Shown here in pieces: positions 38,481 to 46,461 of a stretch of 64,000 nt of DNA; the first letter of the stretch is position 1, and each line of letters opens with the position of its first letter. Source of the DNA: Alcanivorax borkumensis SK2 (GTDB lineage Bacteria > Pseudomonadota > Gammaproteobacteria > Pseudomonadales > Alcanivoracaceae); NCBI RefSeq assembly GCF_000009365.1, contig NC_008260.1:1647501-1711500 (forward strand), written 5' to 3'. The notes under the pieces are model-generated. The model was not told where the DNA came from and searched no databases. It worked only from the letters and a program-made list of their open reading frames with translations. Position numbers and translations under genes: made by a program.

Positions 38481-39785
38481 ATGATGAAATTACATCACCA
38501 GATATTTTTTGCCATGCTGGCCGGCACTCTGGCCGGCAGTTTTACTGCGGAATCCAGCACCCTCTTGGGAATGCCGATTATCAGCGGTTACGATCTGGTG
38601 GGCAGCCTGTTCATCAATGCACTGAAGATGGTGGTCATTCCGTTAATCGTTACCGCCATTATCAACGGCATGGTGGGCGTTGGCGATGACGAAAACCTGG
38701 GACGAATGGGTTTGAAAACCGTCGTCCTATACATGAGCACAACCCTGGTGGCGGTGCTAATCGGGCTGGTCGCAGTGAATCTATTCACTCCCGGAATCAT
38801 CAATGGTCAGCCCGCCCGAGATCTACTGGGCTTGGCCACAGAAACCCAGGACGCCCTAGCTAAAATCGACGGCCGAGGCGTCGGTGATTTCACCGAGATC
38901 CTACTCCAGATGCTTCCCCCCAATCTGATCGCCGCTGCCGCCAACGGGCAAATGCTCGGGCTGATCGTCTTTTCGCTGCTGTTTGGGTTTTTTCTGCGCA
39001 CCGAGCGCTCATCGTCTGGCCAGAGTCTGCGCAATATCATCGACGGGATCTACCAGGTGGTCATGAAAATCACCATGCTGGTGATCCGTTTTACCCCGCT
39101 AGGAATATTCGCTCTTATTGCCGCCACCGTGACTCGCACTGGCATGGATGCCATCGAACCGCTTGCCTGGTTCTTTCTTACGGTACTGGTAGCCCTGGCT
39201 CTGCATGCTTTCGTGTTCATGCCGCTGCTGATCGTGCTAGCCGCGAAACGCTCCCCTCTTCGCCATATTCAAGCCATGACGCCAGCGCTGCTCACGGCAT
39301 TCTCCTCGGCCAGTTCAGCAGCAACGTTGCCGCTGTCTATGGAATGTGTACAGAAACGCTCCGGCGTATCAACCCGCACCAGCAGCTTCGTGCTGCCTCT
39401 GGGGGCCACCGTCAATATGGATGGCACCGCCCTATATGAATGTGTAGCAGCCATGTTTATTGCCCAGGCTTACGGTATGGATCTGTCTCTGGCCACCCAG
39501 TTCATGATCGTGATTACCGCCCTGCTTACATCAATCGGCGTAGCCAGTATTCCAGCTGCCTCCTTAGTGGCCATCACCGTGATCCTTGGCGCTATCGGCC
39601 TGCCAGCCGAAGCCATCGGACTGATTCTGGTAACGGATCGTGTGCTGGATATGTGCCGCACCGCCGTCAACGTCTGGGGAGATAGTGTGGTAACCGTGGT
39701 GCTCGCCCGTAGCGAGGGGGAAGAAACGGTGTTGTCGCTACCGGTTTCCAAGATGGAGAAGGTAACGACAACAGACGTACATTGA
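38481..39785 (+). CDS. Dicarboxylate/amino acid:cation symporter (DAACS family)
   Basis: A 434-residue carrier of the glutamate/C4-dicarboxylate symporter family (GltP/DctA/GltPh fold). The serine-rich HP1 hairpin SSASSAATLPLS and the substrate/Na-site motif NMDGT (near residues 312-316) are present. So is an HP2 region with SIGVASIPAASLVAI and the TM8 motif VTDRVLDMCRTAVNVWGD, whose D and R/N residues bind acidic amino acids. The pattern favours an amino acid or aspartate/glutamate carrier, but the substrate is not certain. It starts at ATG 38481 after AGGGGA. Confidence 0.93.
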   Translation: MMKLHHQIFFAMLAGTLAGSFTAESSTLLGMPIISGYDLVGSLFINALKMVVIPLIVTAIINGMVGVGDDENLGRMGLKTVVLYMSTTLVAVLIGLVAVNLFTPGIINGQPARDLLGLATETQDALAKIDGRGVGDFTEILLQMLPPNLIAAAANGQMLGLIVFSLLFGFFLRTERSSSGQSLRNIIDGIYQVVMKITMLVIRFTPLGIFALIAATVTRTGMDAIEPLAWFFLTVLVALALHAFVFMPLLIVLAAKRSPLRHIQAMTPALLTAFSSASSAATLPLSMECVQKRSGVSTRTSSFVLPLGATVNMDGTALYECVAAMFIAQAYGMDLSLATQFMIVITALLTSIGVASIPAASLVAITVILGAIGLPAEAIGLILVTDRVLDMCRTAVNVWGDSVVTVVLARSEGEETVLSLPVSKMEKVTTTDVH

Positions 39786-39814
39786 ACTGGTGATGCAACT
39801 GTTAACGAACACTC

Positions 39815-40024
39815 TTAGAATGCGTCGGGAGCGCCGCTACTCTCCCAATCGCGCTTAATGGTAACGGCTGCGCTGGCGATAACAGGCACCATGCAGACAA
39901 ACGCCAACAAAGCCCAGAACAGGTTGTCGCCATTATTTTCCACGGCCACCACGATGAGAATCGTTACCGCTACAGCAACAATCAAAGCCAGGATATCCTT
40001 AAACAAACGCGAGAATAAAGTCAT
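39815..40024 (-). CDS. Small two-helix membrane protein
   Basis: A 69-residue protein with two hydrophobic helices (ILALIVAVAVTILIVVAV and LFWALLAFVCMVPVIASAAVT) joined by ENNGDN and a short hydrophilic tail. The frame extends to 40060, but ATG 40024 is preceded by GGGAG at good spacing. It is divergent from the SDR-like gene, with two palindromic operators between them, suggesting shared regulation. The function is unknown. Confidence 0.7.
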   Translation of the reverse strand: MTLFSRLFKDILALIVAVAVTILIVVAVENNGDNLFWALLAFVCMVPVIASAAVTIKRDWESSGAPDAF

Positions 40025-40050
40025 AACAATTGCTCCCTCAAATTCCTTTA

Positions 40051-40097
40051 GTGAACACATGTTAACTTTTCATTCCTGAAAGTCAACACTTGTTCAC
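40051..40097. promoter_or_regulatory. Two 16-bp palindromic operators, 31 bp centre to centre
   Basis: GTGAACACATGTTAAC (40051-40066) and GTCAACACTTGTTCAC (40082-40097) are each near-perfect palindromes of the form GTNAACANNTGTTNAC. Together they also form a 19-bp inverted repeat (16 of 19 matching) around a 9-base spacer. Their centres are 31 bp apart, about three helical turns, so two repressor dimers could bind the same face. The form resembles TetR-family operators, notably the DesT/FabR type of fatty acid regulators as I recall them. They lie between a divergent membrane-protein gene and SDR-like gene. Confidence 0.72.
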
Positions 40098-40136
40098 AAG
40101 GATATTTTTTCTACCGTTATTACATTTGGAGTCACG

Positions 40137-40961
40137 TTGAAACAATCCCCAACCCTGCTGATTACCCGAGGCTGCACACCGTTAGGTCTGGCTCTAGCAC
40201 AGGCTGCTGCCGGGCACTATCGGATTGCGATCGCCAGCGACGATACCCATACCGGTAACGCACTGTGCCGCCGCTTGCATGAAGACGGTCATGAAGCTCT
40301 ATTTATCGAGACAATAGCGGGTGAAGTGAGGGACATTCAGCGAGCCGTCAACCGGGTTCTAAGTCGCTGGCAGCAGCTGGATGTGGTGGTTAATTTACCC
40401 GGAAATATGCTGGTGGGGCCTTTTGAAGCGGCGCAGACTCAGCAATGGCAAACGCTGGCCAGCCAACAGTTGATGCAAGTAGTAAACAGCAGTCAGAGCG
40501 CGCTAACTGCTATGAAAAAACAAGGATATGGGAGCATTATTAATGTGGTGCCCGATTGCGGCCTACTCCCCGGGCCACTCACCTCCGCAAGCAGTGCGAC
40601 CTATGCGGCCATCATCGCCCTGACCGAAAGCCTAAATAGCGAGCTGGCCAACAGCCCAGTGAACGCCCGGGCAGTTGCCCTACCACTCTACCAGGAACAA
40701 GCTGAACAATTGGATGCTACCGATCCGCTCAGCCAAGCCCGCTTCAAACGTAAAACCCGTGACAGTTTAAATACTGCGGCTTCACTGAGCGGTGATATTC
40801 TGGCTATGCTAAAAACACCTGAGGCCACCGCCCTGCATACGCCCTGCGCATCCACACGGGCACAATGGAGATTGAAGCGTTGGTTCACAAAGCGATGGGA
40901 CAAAAAAATGCAGCAACGAGGACGTCGCTACCGCCGTAAGGGAACCGGGGAGTCTTCTTAG
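40137..40961 (+). CDS. SDR-family protein with degenerate active site
   Basis: A 274-residue Rossmann-fold protein of the short-chain dehydrogenase family. The key motifs are altered. The dinucleotide loop reads TRGCTPLG (residues 10-17) instead of TGxxxGxG. NNAG is NLPG at 86-89. The catalytic Ser region is NVVPDCG. YxxxK keeps Y156 but has Ile at 160 in place of Lys. A long basic tail (RAQWRLKRWFTKRWDKKMQQR) could bind membrane or nucleic acid. It starts at TTG 40137 with GGAG before it. It is probably not a normal dehydrogenase; it could bind a ligand or act as a regulator. Confidence 0.82.
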   Translation: MKQSPTLLITRGCTPLGLALAQAAAGHYRIAIASDDTHTGNALCRRLHEDGHEALFIETIAGEVRDIQRAVNRVLSRWQQLDVVVNLPGNMLVGPFEAAQTQQWQTLASQQLMQVVNSSQSALTAMKKQGYGSIINVVPDCGLLPGPLTSASSATYAAIIALTESLNSELANSPVNARAVALPLYQEQAEQLDATDPLSQARFKRKTRDSLNTAASLSGDILAMLKTPEATALHTPCASTRAQWRLKRWFTKRWDKKMQQRGRRYRRKGTGESS

Positions 40962-41018
40962 CAGACCCTTGGAAGCCTGCTAAGCCGCTAAGGTAACTAT
41001 CGCTTAAAATTACAACAC

Positions 41019-41525
41019 TCAGCAGAACGTTTCTACATAGCGTAGTGTATCGCGGTAATCACTCGCCAGAGCATTATCAATTTTGGGTGCCACCAATGAC
41101 ACTAATTTTTTTCCAACCAACGGCACGGAACTGCTGATCTCCACCTCCGTGTGTTGAATCGCTTCGTTTTCATCTCCGGTCAGCACCATAACACCGCCAA
41201 TTTTTATGGGCACATTGCCTAACTCAAACCGGTATTGGGCCTGATATCGCCCTGCTATGGGAGGGGGCGTCCACAAAAATTCTGTCAGCAAATCAGCGCT
41301 TTCTGGTAAGAAACGACGGGCCATGGATGGCACTTTGTCAGTGCTGATAGCAATTGGCTGTATTAATTGAATCAACATTCCCCGTGATGTGTCTTCAAAG
41401 GCGCCAAAACGATAATTATCCACCTTGCTCCATTCATAGCGGGTTTCGTAGAACGCCTTGCTTGTCAGTACTTCATAAAGCCGATTCACACTGATGGGAT
41501 ACTGGCGATCAACCATAACTTTCAT
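41019..41525 (-). CDS. DUF2505 family protein
   Basis: A 168-residue protein matching the DUF2505 pattern: an opening with YPISVNRLYEVLTSKAFYETR, then a SRPBCC/START-like beta-rich body (WTPPPIAGRYQAQYRFELG, VEISSSVPLVGKKLVSLVA) and a C-terminal helix. This fold usually binds a hydrophobic ligand, but no function is established. Its start overlaps the end of the response regulator gene by four bases (ATGA), indicating coupled translation. Confidence 0.82.
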   Translation of the reverse strand: MKVMVDRQYPISVNRLYEVLTSKAFYETRYEWSKVDNYRFGAFEDTSRGMLIQLIQPIAISTDKVPSMARRFLPESADLLTEFLWTPPPIAGRYQAQYRFELGNVPIKIGGVMVLTGDENEAIQHTEVEISSSVPLVGKKLVSLVAPKIDNALASDYRDTLRYVETFC

Positions 41526-42610
41526 ACTGCCTCCTGATCTGACGCTGAGCGCTTCATCAGTTCTAGTAACGGTGCCAACTGACGTTCCAAGTCCGGCAAT
41601 GCGCTAACCACTGCCCGAGGTTTCCCGGCACGTAGCAGCACCAGTGCCTGCTCAATCGTTAATATGGGTGCAGATTCATCTACCGACAAGGTAGTATCTG
41701 CATCATCACTTAATACGGTACCTGGCCCCAACTTTCTAGCCTGCTTTAACTGCTCCTCCAACGCCAGTTGTACCTGACGCGGCGCCAATCCCGCATGCAC
41801 AGCCGGGGTATGGATAATGACCGTCAGCGGCAACCGCTGCACCTTGCCCCGAAACTGGAAGGCCAGCCTCTCGCTGACTTTCAATGCTCGCTCCACAAAT
41901 CGCTTGGCGCCATTTGGCCCAGCGCTGGGTAACAACACGGTAAATTGCGCCACGCTGCTACGTGCCAGAGAGTCTTCCTTACGAATCACCCCACGCAGGG
42001 ACTGAGCCAACTTCAAAAGCACCATATCCGTGCGCTTTTTACCCAGCTGAACGAAAAGTTGATTGAATTGGCAAATCTCCAGCTGCACGACTGACAGCCT
42101 GTACTGCTGGCGGGCAGCCAATGCCAGCTCCTGGCGCAGTCGATGTAATAGGTAACGGCGATTGCCCAACCGGGTTAGCGGGTCAATCATCGCCTGTTTG
42201 GCGAATTCCTTGCGCTCATTTTGGTAGTTGGCGTGGGCTCTGGCACGAGCTAACAAGTCAGTGGAATTAAACGGTTTACTGATGAAATCCGTGCCGCCCA
42301 GCCGTAGGGCTTCAGCCCGAGCTTCATCATCATTCTCTGCACCGGTAACAATAATAACCGGCAATCCAGCAACGCCTTCATCCTCGCTGGTGCGGATTTT
42401 TTTCAGCAACGCGAAACCATCCATTTCCGGCATGGCCAGATCAGAAAAAACCACGCTGATGGACGGGTTGTGACATACCATGGTCCAAGCTTGGAGACCA
42501 TTTTCTGCCACCTCGACTCGAAACTCTCTACCGAGCATCTTGTCAGCCGCAAGGCGCATTACCTTAGAATCATCCACAAACAACAGTGAGGGTTTGGACG
42601 CCTTATCCAT
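41522..42610 (-). CDS. Response regulator with degenerate GGDEF domain
   Basis: A 362-residue protein. The receiver domain spans residues 8-120, with acidic residues D13-D14, the phosphoacceptor D57 (SDLAMPEMDG) and K112 (SKPFN). A GGDEF-like domain follows from about residue 139 (AMIDPLTRLGNRRYL). The signature site that should read GGDEF is SVAQF at residues 217-221 (LARSSVAQFTVLLP), so it cannot be an active diguanylate cyclase in the usual way. A C-terminal helical segment of about 60 residues follows. No histidine kinase is adjacent. It may act through protein contacts or nucleotide binding. Confidence 0.85.
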   Translation of the reverse strand: MDKASKPSLLFVDDSKVMRLAADKMLGREFRVEVAENGLQAWTMVCHNPSISVVFSDLAMPEMDGFALLKKIRTSEDEGVAGLPVIIVTGAENDDEARAEALRLGGTDFISKPFNSTDLLARARAHANYQNERKEFAKQAMIDPLTRLGNRRYLLHRLRQELALAARQQYRLSVVQLEICQFNQLFVQLGKKRTDMVLLKLAQSLRGVIRKEDSLARSSVAQFTVLLPSAGPNGAKRFVERALKVSERLAFQFRGKVQRLPLTVIIHTPAVHAGLAPRQVQLALEEQLKQARKLGPGTVLSDDADTTLSVDESAPILTIEQALVLLRAGKPRAVVSALPDLERQLAPLLELMKRSASDQEAV

Positions 42611-43025
42611 TATGACCTATTCCTTTCCCAGAAGCCCCAGCGCACCTGTGCTCAGGGCACATCCAAGCATTTAGTCACAAAGCCAAGACCGACGCTGGCA
42701 AAACCCACGCGCATAATGGTAGGTAAATAGTGTTTTTTCAGTAAGTGCTTAGGTCGAACCGCCATGCAAAACGCCCTGTCATTAATACCAAAACAGCGGC
42801 AATAGCTTTCCCGAACAGCACATAATCTAAGGCTCATTAGCATGCGACGGCTGATGAATTTACGGGTCATCAGCCTTGCTAGTTTGCAGCAACAATAGCA
42901 GGAAAATATCAAAGGCACGTTATTGAGGCGACACACTCACAAAAAGAAGCGTTGCGGTCAGGCGTAAACCAGACCGCAAGAGATTTGAAATCAAGTAACC
43001 CAAAGCGAATACCATGACAACTAGA
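42611..43025. other. Intergenic gap with one doubtful small ORF
   Basis: Between the response regulator and MaoC genes, both leftward. Apart from the doubtful small ORF at 42652-42870, I see no RNA gene, terminator with U-tract or repeat. An imperfect inverted repeat (GCTGATGA...TCATCAGC) is seen at 42851-42876. Confidence 0.5.
42652..42870 (-). CDS. Possible small protein, 72 residues
   Basis: This frame lies just upstream of the response regulator gene on the same strand. From ATG 42870 (AAGG before it) it reads MTRKFISRRMLMSLRLCAVRE and continues with YCRCFGINDRAFCMAV. The composition is Arg- and Cys-rich and no known family is matched. It could be a true small gene of the regulator operon or chance. 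Confidence 0.3.
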   Translation of the reverse strand: MTRKFISRRMLMSLRLCAVRESYCRCFGINDRAFCMAVRPKHLLKKHYLPTIMRVGFASVGLGFVTKCLDVP

Positions 43026-43487
43026 CTAGACGAAATACATCAGCAACCACTCTGCGGCCAGCGCTGGTTTTTCTTCGCCTTCAATTTCAACGGTAAACGC
43101 AAACTTGAGCAACCACTGCCCTTCGCGTTTCTCAGAGACGTCCAGCAAGGTTGCCAAGGCACGAATCCGCTTACCCTCTTTCACGGGCGCCATAAAGCGT
43201 AGCTTGTCGAAGCCATAATTCATGCCCATTTTCATGCCCTTGGGCATTAGAAAATCGTCAATGGACGCTTGCAAGTAGGGCAATAAAGACAGAGTCAGGT
43301 AGCCATGAGCAATAGTGGTACCGAAGGGAGTATTCTTGGCCTGCTCCGCATCAACATGAATGAACTGATGATCTAAAGTCGCATCCGCGAATGCATTAAT
43401 CCGCTCCTGATCGATCTGAAACCAATCCGACGCACCCAATTCCTTGCCGACATAATCCACTAATGATGTAGCTTCGATCACTTTCAT
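43026..43487 (-). CDS. MaoC-like (R)-specific hydratase
   Basis: A 153-residue hot-dog fold protein of the MaoC/NodN family. The hydratase motif ADATLDHQFIHVDAEQA carries the expected D39 and H44, followed by FGTTIAHGYLTLSLLPYL. Members hydrate enoyl-CoA substrates in fatty acid and polyhydroxyalkanoate metabolism. The exact substrate is unknown here. A GGGGCTGT/ACAGCCCC inverted repeat lies just upstream of the start (about 43502-43543) and may be regulatory. Confidence 0.9.
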   Translation of the reverse strand: MKVIEATSLVDYVGKELGASDWFQIDQERINAFADATLDHQFIHVDAEQAKNTPFGTTIAHGYLTLSLLPYLQASIDDFLMPKGMKMGMNYGFDKLRFMAPVKEGKRIRALATLLDVSEKREGQWLLKFAFTVEIEGEEKPALAAEWLLMYFV

Positions 43488-43595
43488 GGCACCGCTCTCC
43501 TGGGGCTGTCACCGTTTTCTTTTGAGGATAACGACACAGCCCCCCAGCACCATGACCGATTAAAACCATATGCATACATGTACTGGTGGTTTTGG

Positions 43596-44483
43596 TCAGT
43601 CATCGCCAGCCCTTGAAAGAAGGTCATCGGTCTCACCCAGAAACGTATTTATGCTGGCTGCAACACTTTGCGGCTCCTCCATGTGCAAATGATGGCGCCC
43701 AGGCAAACGTACAATGGTGGCGCCACTCAGCCAGCCCAGTCGATGGTCGAACATACCGTTACCGCCCATGCCCTGCTCACCAATAATAAGGCATACCGGA
43801 GCCTTTATCGCACGGACAAAGCCTTCCACCTGTTCTTCAGTAAGGCGTAGAAACGAGGTCAGCCGTAAGCGGCTGTCTGCGCGCCAGGTCCAGCCACCTT
43901 CCACGGGCATTAAGCCTCGATCGCTCAAAAGCGCGGAGGCTTTATGGTTCAACCCACCAAACCCTTTTGTACGTGCATCAATCGCATCCTCTACATGGGC
44001 GTAAATCGGTTTACGCTTTCCAGCCAAGGATGCAGAATCATCCAGGGCTTTACGAAGATTGCTGGCCACATCCTTGCCATCAGTACTCGGTGGCCCCAAC
44101 CCTTCTATCAACACTACCCGTGATACTCGCTCAGGGCAGGCAGCGGCGAACAGACAGGCAATCCCTGCGCCCATGGAGTGTCCCATCAAGGTAAAACGCT
44201 TCCACCCTAATTGGTCGACCACCGCCAGTACATCCCGTACATGATCCACCAGATGGGTAACCACGCCACAAGGGCGATGGTCGGAATGGCCGTGGCCGGA
44301 AAAATCCATGGCCAGCAACGGTCGTTGAATAAAGCGGGACAACGGCGCAAATGACGCGGCATTATCCAACCAGCCATGCAAGGCCAAGATAGGTTCTGCG
44401 TCATTTCTATCAACCTCTCCAGGCCATTGCAGCGCGCTAATCGTCTGCCCGTAGACACTGAACTTTCTTTCTATCGCATCCAT
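43596..44483 (-). CDS. Alpha/beta hydrolase
   Basis: A 295-residue alpha/beta hydrolase. The oxyanion region is LHGWLDNAASF, the nucleophile elbow is GHSMGAG with S103, and the catalytic His is probably in LPGRHHLHMEEP near residue 270. No signal peptide is seen. The substrate is unknown; the length and motifs suit esterases and epoxide-hydrolase-like or thioesterase-like members. It follows another alpha/beta hydrolase gene by only three bases, so the two form an operon. Confidence 0.9.
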   Translation of the reverse strand: MDAIERKFSVYGQTISALQWPGEVDRNDAEPILALHGWLDNAASFAPLSRFIQRPLLAMDFSGHGHSDHRPCGVVTHLVDHVRDVLAVVDQLGWKRFTLMGHSMGAGIACLFAAACPERVSRVVLIEGLGPPSTDGKDVASNLRKALDDSASLAGKRKPIYAHVEDAIDARTKGFGGLNHKASALLSDRGLMPVEGGWTWRADSRLRLTSFLRLTEEQVEGFVRAIKAPVCLIIGEQGMGGNGMFDHRLGWLSGATIVRLPGRHHLHMEEPQSVAASINTFLGETDDLLSRAGDD

Positions 44484-44486
44484 GAT

Positions 44487-45293
44487 TCAGCGTTTTTTAG
44501 ATTGCAATTCATTCAGTAACTCACGGAACAACTCCAGCGTTTTTTCTGGCTTTTCCAATGGGTACATGTGCGAGCCTTCTGCAATACGATGAAGCATGCC
44601 GTGACGCTTCGCATGGCGTTTTCCGCAGTCATGAAAAGGAGAAGGAGAATCTTTACCCGTGACGATAGCCCCTGGGACTTGTAACCGAGGCATGCGAGTA
44701 ACATTGGTGGGGGTATGACGGAAAATATCCACTTCAACTTGCGGCCGAAACCGCAATCGCCATCCCCCTTCCCATGGCTCAACACCCGCGTTCAAATAAT
44801 CAGACAAGCAGCGAGGATCAAATGTCTTAAACAAGCCTCGTGAAGAAAAATAGCTCACCACAGAATCCCAATCCGGCCAGTAATCAAGACGCCCAAGGCT
44901 TTTCCCTGCCGGGGTGACTTTATCAATCTGCCTAGTGAGTTTCGCTGCGTGAATCAGTAATCCGGGCAGTCCATTCATCACTGGTGGATCCAGCATAATC
45001 AAACTTGAAAACCAGTCTGGGCGACGTTGTGCCACCAGATACATCAACACCGACCCCAATGAATGCCCAGCCCCCACAATAGGCTTAGGCAATGGTGCCA
45101 GTTGTGCTTCCAACTCTAGGCTAAGACTGTGCCAGCCACTATCCACAGGAAAAGCTGGATCATGCCCGGCACGGTCCAGTATTACCAATTCATATTCAGC
45201 AGCCAGCGGTGCAAGAAAGGTGTCGTAACTATGGCCAGGTATGCCATTGGCATGTGCGAAGGCAAGGACCTGACGACCTGATTGTTCAGGCAT
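44487..45293 (-). CDS. Alpha/beta hydrolase
   Basis: A 268-residue alpha/beta hydrolase, first gene of a two-hydrolase operon. The N-terminal half has FAHANGIPGHSYDTFLAPL and VILDRAGHDP. The nucleophile is S78 in GAGHSLGS. The catalytic His is likely in AEGSHMYPLEKPE near the C-terminus. The open frame extends to 45338, but ATG 45293 has GGAG at good spacing and begins close to the first beta strand. Substrate unknown; only distantly similar to the gene that follows it. Confidence 0.88.
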   Translation of the reverse strand: MPEQSGRQVLAFAHANGIPGHSYDTFLAPLAAEYELVILDRAGHDPAFPVDSGWHSLSLELEAQLAPLPKPIVGAGHSLGSVLMYLVAQRRPDWFSSLIMLDPPVMNGLPGLLIHAAKLTRQIDKVTPAGKSLGRLDYWPDWDSVVSYFSSRGLFKTFDPRCLSDYLNAGVEPWEGGWRLRFRPQVEVDIFRHTPTNVTRMPRLQVPGAIVTGKDSPSPFHDCGKRHAKRHGMLHRIAEGSHMYPLEKPEKTLELFRELLNELQSKKR

Positions 45294-45633
45294 GAAATCT
45301 CCAAATGGGCCAAGGCATCCGGCCCAAGCAAAAGGCACATCTTAACGGCACTAACAACAAGCACACCATGGCCGATAACGCCATACGTGACAGCACAGAT
45401 GCATGCAGGCGTTACAGGATGCCCGTTTAAAGCTTTCGGCTGTCTTGGCATGGTTTGGCATAGAAAGTAATAGCAACCGCATGCAGAAACCTTGAGCGCC
45501 AGGATTTTGTCAGACATCAGACTCTCTGGACAAAAGCCTAAGGGGCTGGCTGGCACGCCAATCGTATCATTCTATCAAATCCGCGATGAACGACTTTTAA
45601 GGTAGTGTACAATGCGGGCACCAAGGAGGCGCT
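45294..45633. other. Intergenic gap upstream of xthA
   Basis: Divergent region between the hydrolase operon (leftward) and xthA (rightward). TACAAT at 45608-45613 is a plausible -10 for xthA, without a good -35. A minus-strand frame from about 45517 has a Cys-rich composition and no family, so I do not call it. Confidence 0.45.
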
Positions 45634-46449
45634 ATGACCCTGATTTCATTCAACATCAATGGTATTCGTGCCCGTCTACATCAGCTCCAGGCGGTGATCG
45701 ACAAATACCAACCCGCATTAATCGGCTTGCAGGAAACCAAGGTTCACGACCCGGATTTTCCAGAGCAGGCGGTTCGAGATATGGGCTACCATCCCTATTA
45801 TTTTGGCCAGAAAGGCCACTATGGCGTGGCCCTGATTACCCGCGAACCTCTGGAATCAGTGCAGTATGGTTTCCCCACCGACGACGAAGACGCGCAGCGG
45901 CGCATGATTATCGGCACACTGAAACATAATGATGGTAGCCTAATCACAGTACTCAACGGCTACTTCCCTCAAGGGGAAAACCGCGACCACCCGTTAAAGT
46001 TTCCTGCCAAGAAAAAATTCTACGAAGATCTGCAGCATTACCTGATCACCCACCATCAGCCCAGCGATCAAGTGGCGGTAATGGGGGACTTCAATATTTC
46101 ATCTACAGATCTGGATATCGGCATTGGCGAGCCGAACCGCAAGCGCTGGCTGCGCGAAGGCAAAACCAGCTTCCTGCCTGAAGAAAGGGAATGGTGGGAC
46201 CGCCTAGTAGGCTGGGGCCTGACTGACACCTTCCGACACCAGAATCCCACCACCGACGACGTGTTCTCCTGGTTTGACTATCGCTCCAAGGGCTTTGATC
46301 GTGAGCCACGCCGAGGCCTGCGCATTGATACCGTATTGGCTACTGAACCACTGATGGCCAAGCTGGACACCACCGGTGTGGATTATCAGATGCGCGCAAT
46401 GGAAAAGCCCTCGGATCATTGTCCGGTCTGGGCACGTTTTAACGGCTGA
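45634..46449 (+). CDS. xthA: Exodeoxyribonuclease III
   Basis: AP endonuclease / 3'-5' exonuclease of base-excision repair, 271 residues. The metal-binding Glu is E34 in LQETK. The GDFNIS motif gives the Asp/Asn pair, and the catalytic His is in [11 protein letters not shown] at the C-terminus. Start ATG 45634 follows AAGGAGG. It is 12 bases upstream of the voltage-sensor-like gene and so probably co-transcribed with it. Confidence 0.96.
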   Translation: MTLISFNINGIRARLHQLQAVIDKYQPALIGLQETKVHDPDFPEQAVRDMGYHPYYFGQKGHYGVALITREPLESVQYGFPTDDEDAQRRMIIGTLKHNDGSLITVLNGYFPQGENRDHPLKFPAKKKFYEDLQHYLITHHQPSDQVAVMGDFNISSTDLDIGIGEPNRKRWLREGKTSFLPEEREWWDRLVGWGLTDTFRHQNPTTDDVFSWFDYRSKGFDREPRRGLRIDTVLATEPLMAKLDTTGVDYQMRAMEKPSDHCPVWARFNG

Positions 46450-46461
46450 GCAGGTTATTCC

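Noticed and set aside
45182-45556. 124-codon minus-strand ORF upstream of and overlapping the second hydrolase
   Set aside because: Cys-rich, no family match, and it overlaps the hydrolase N-terminus in another frame.
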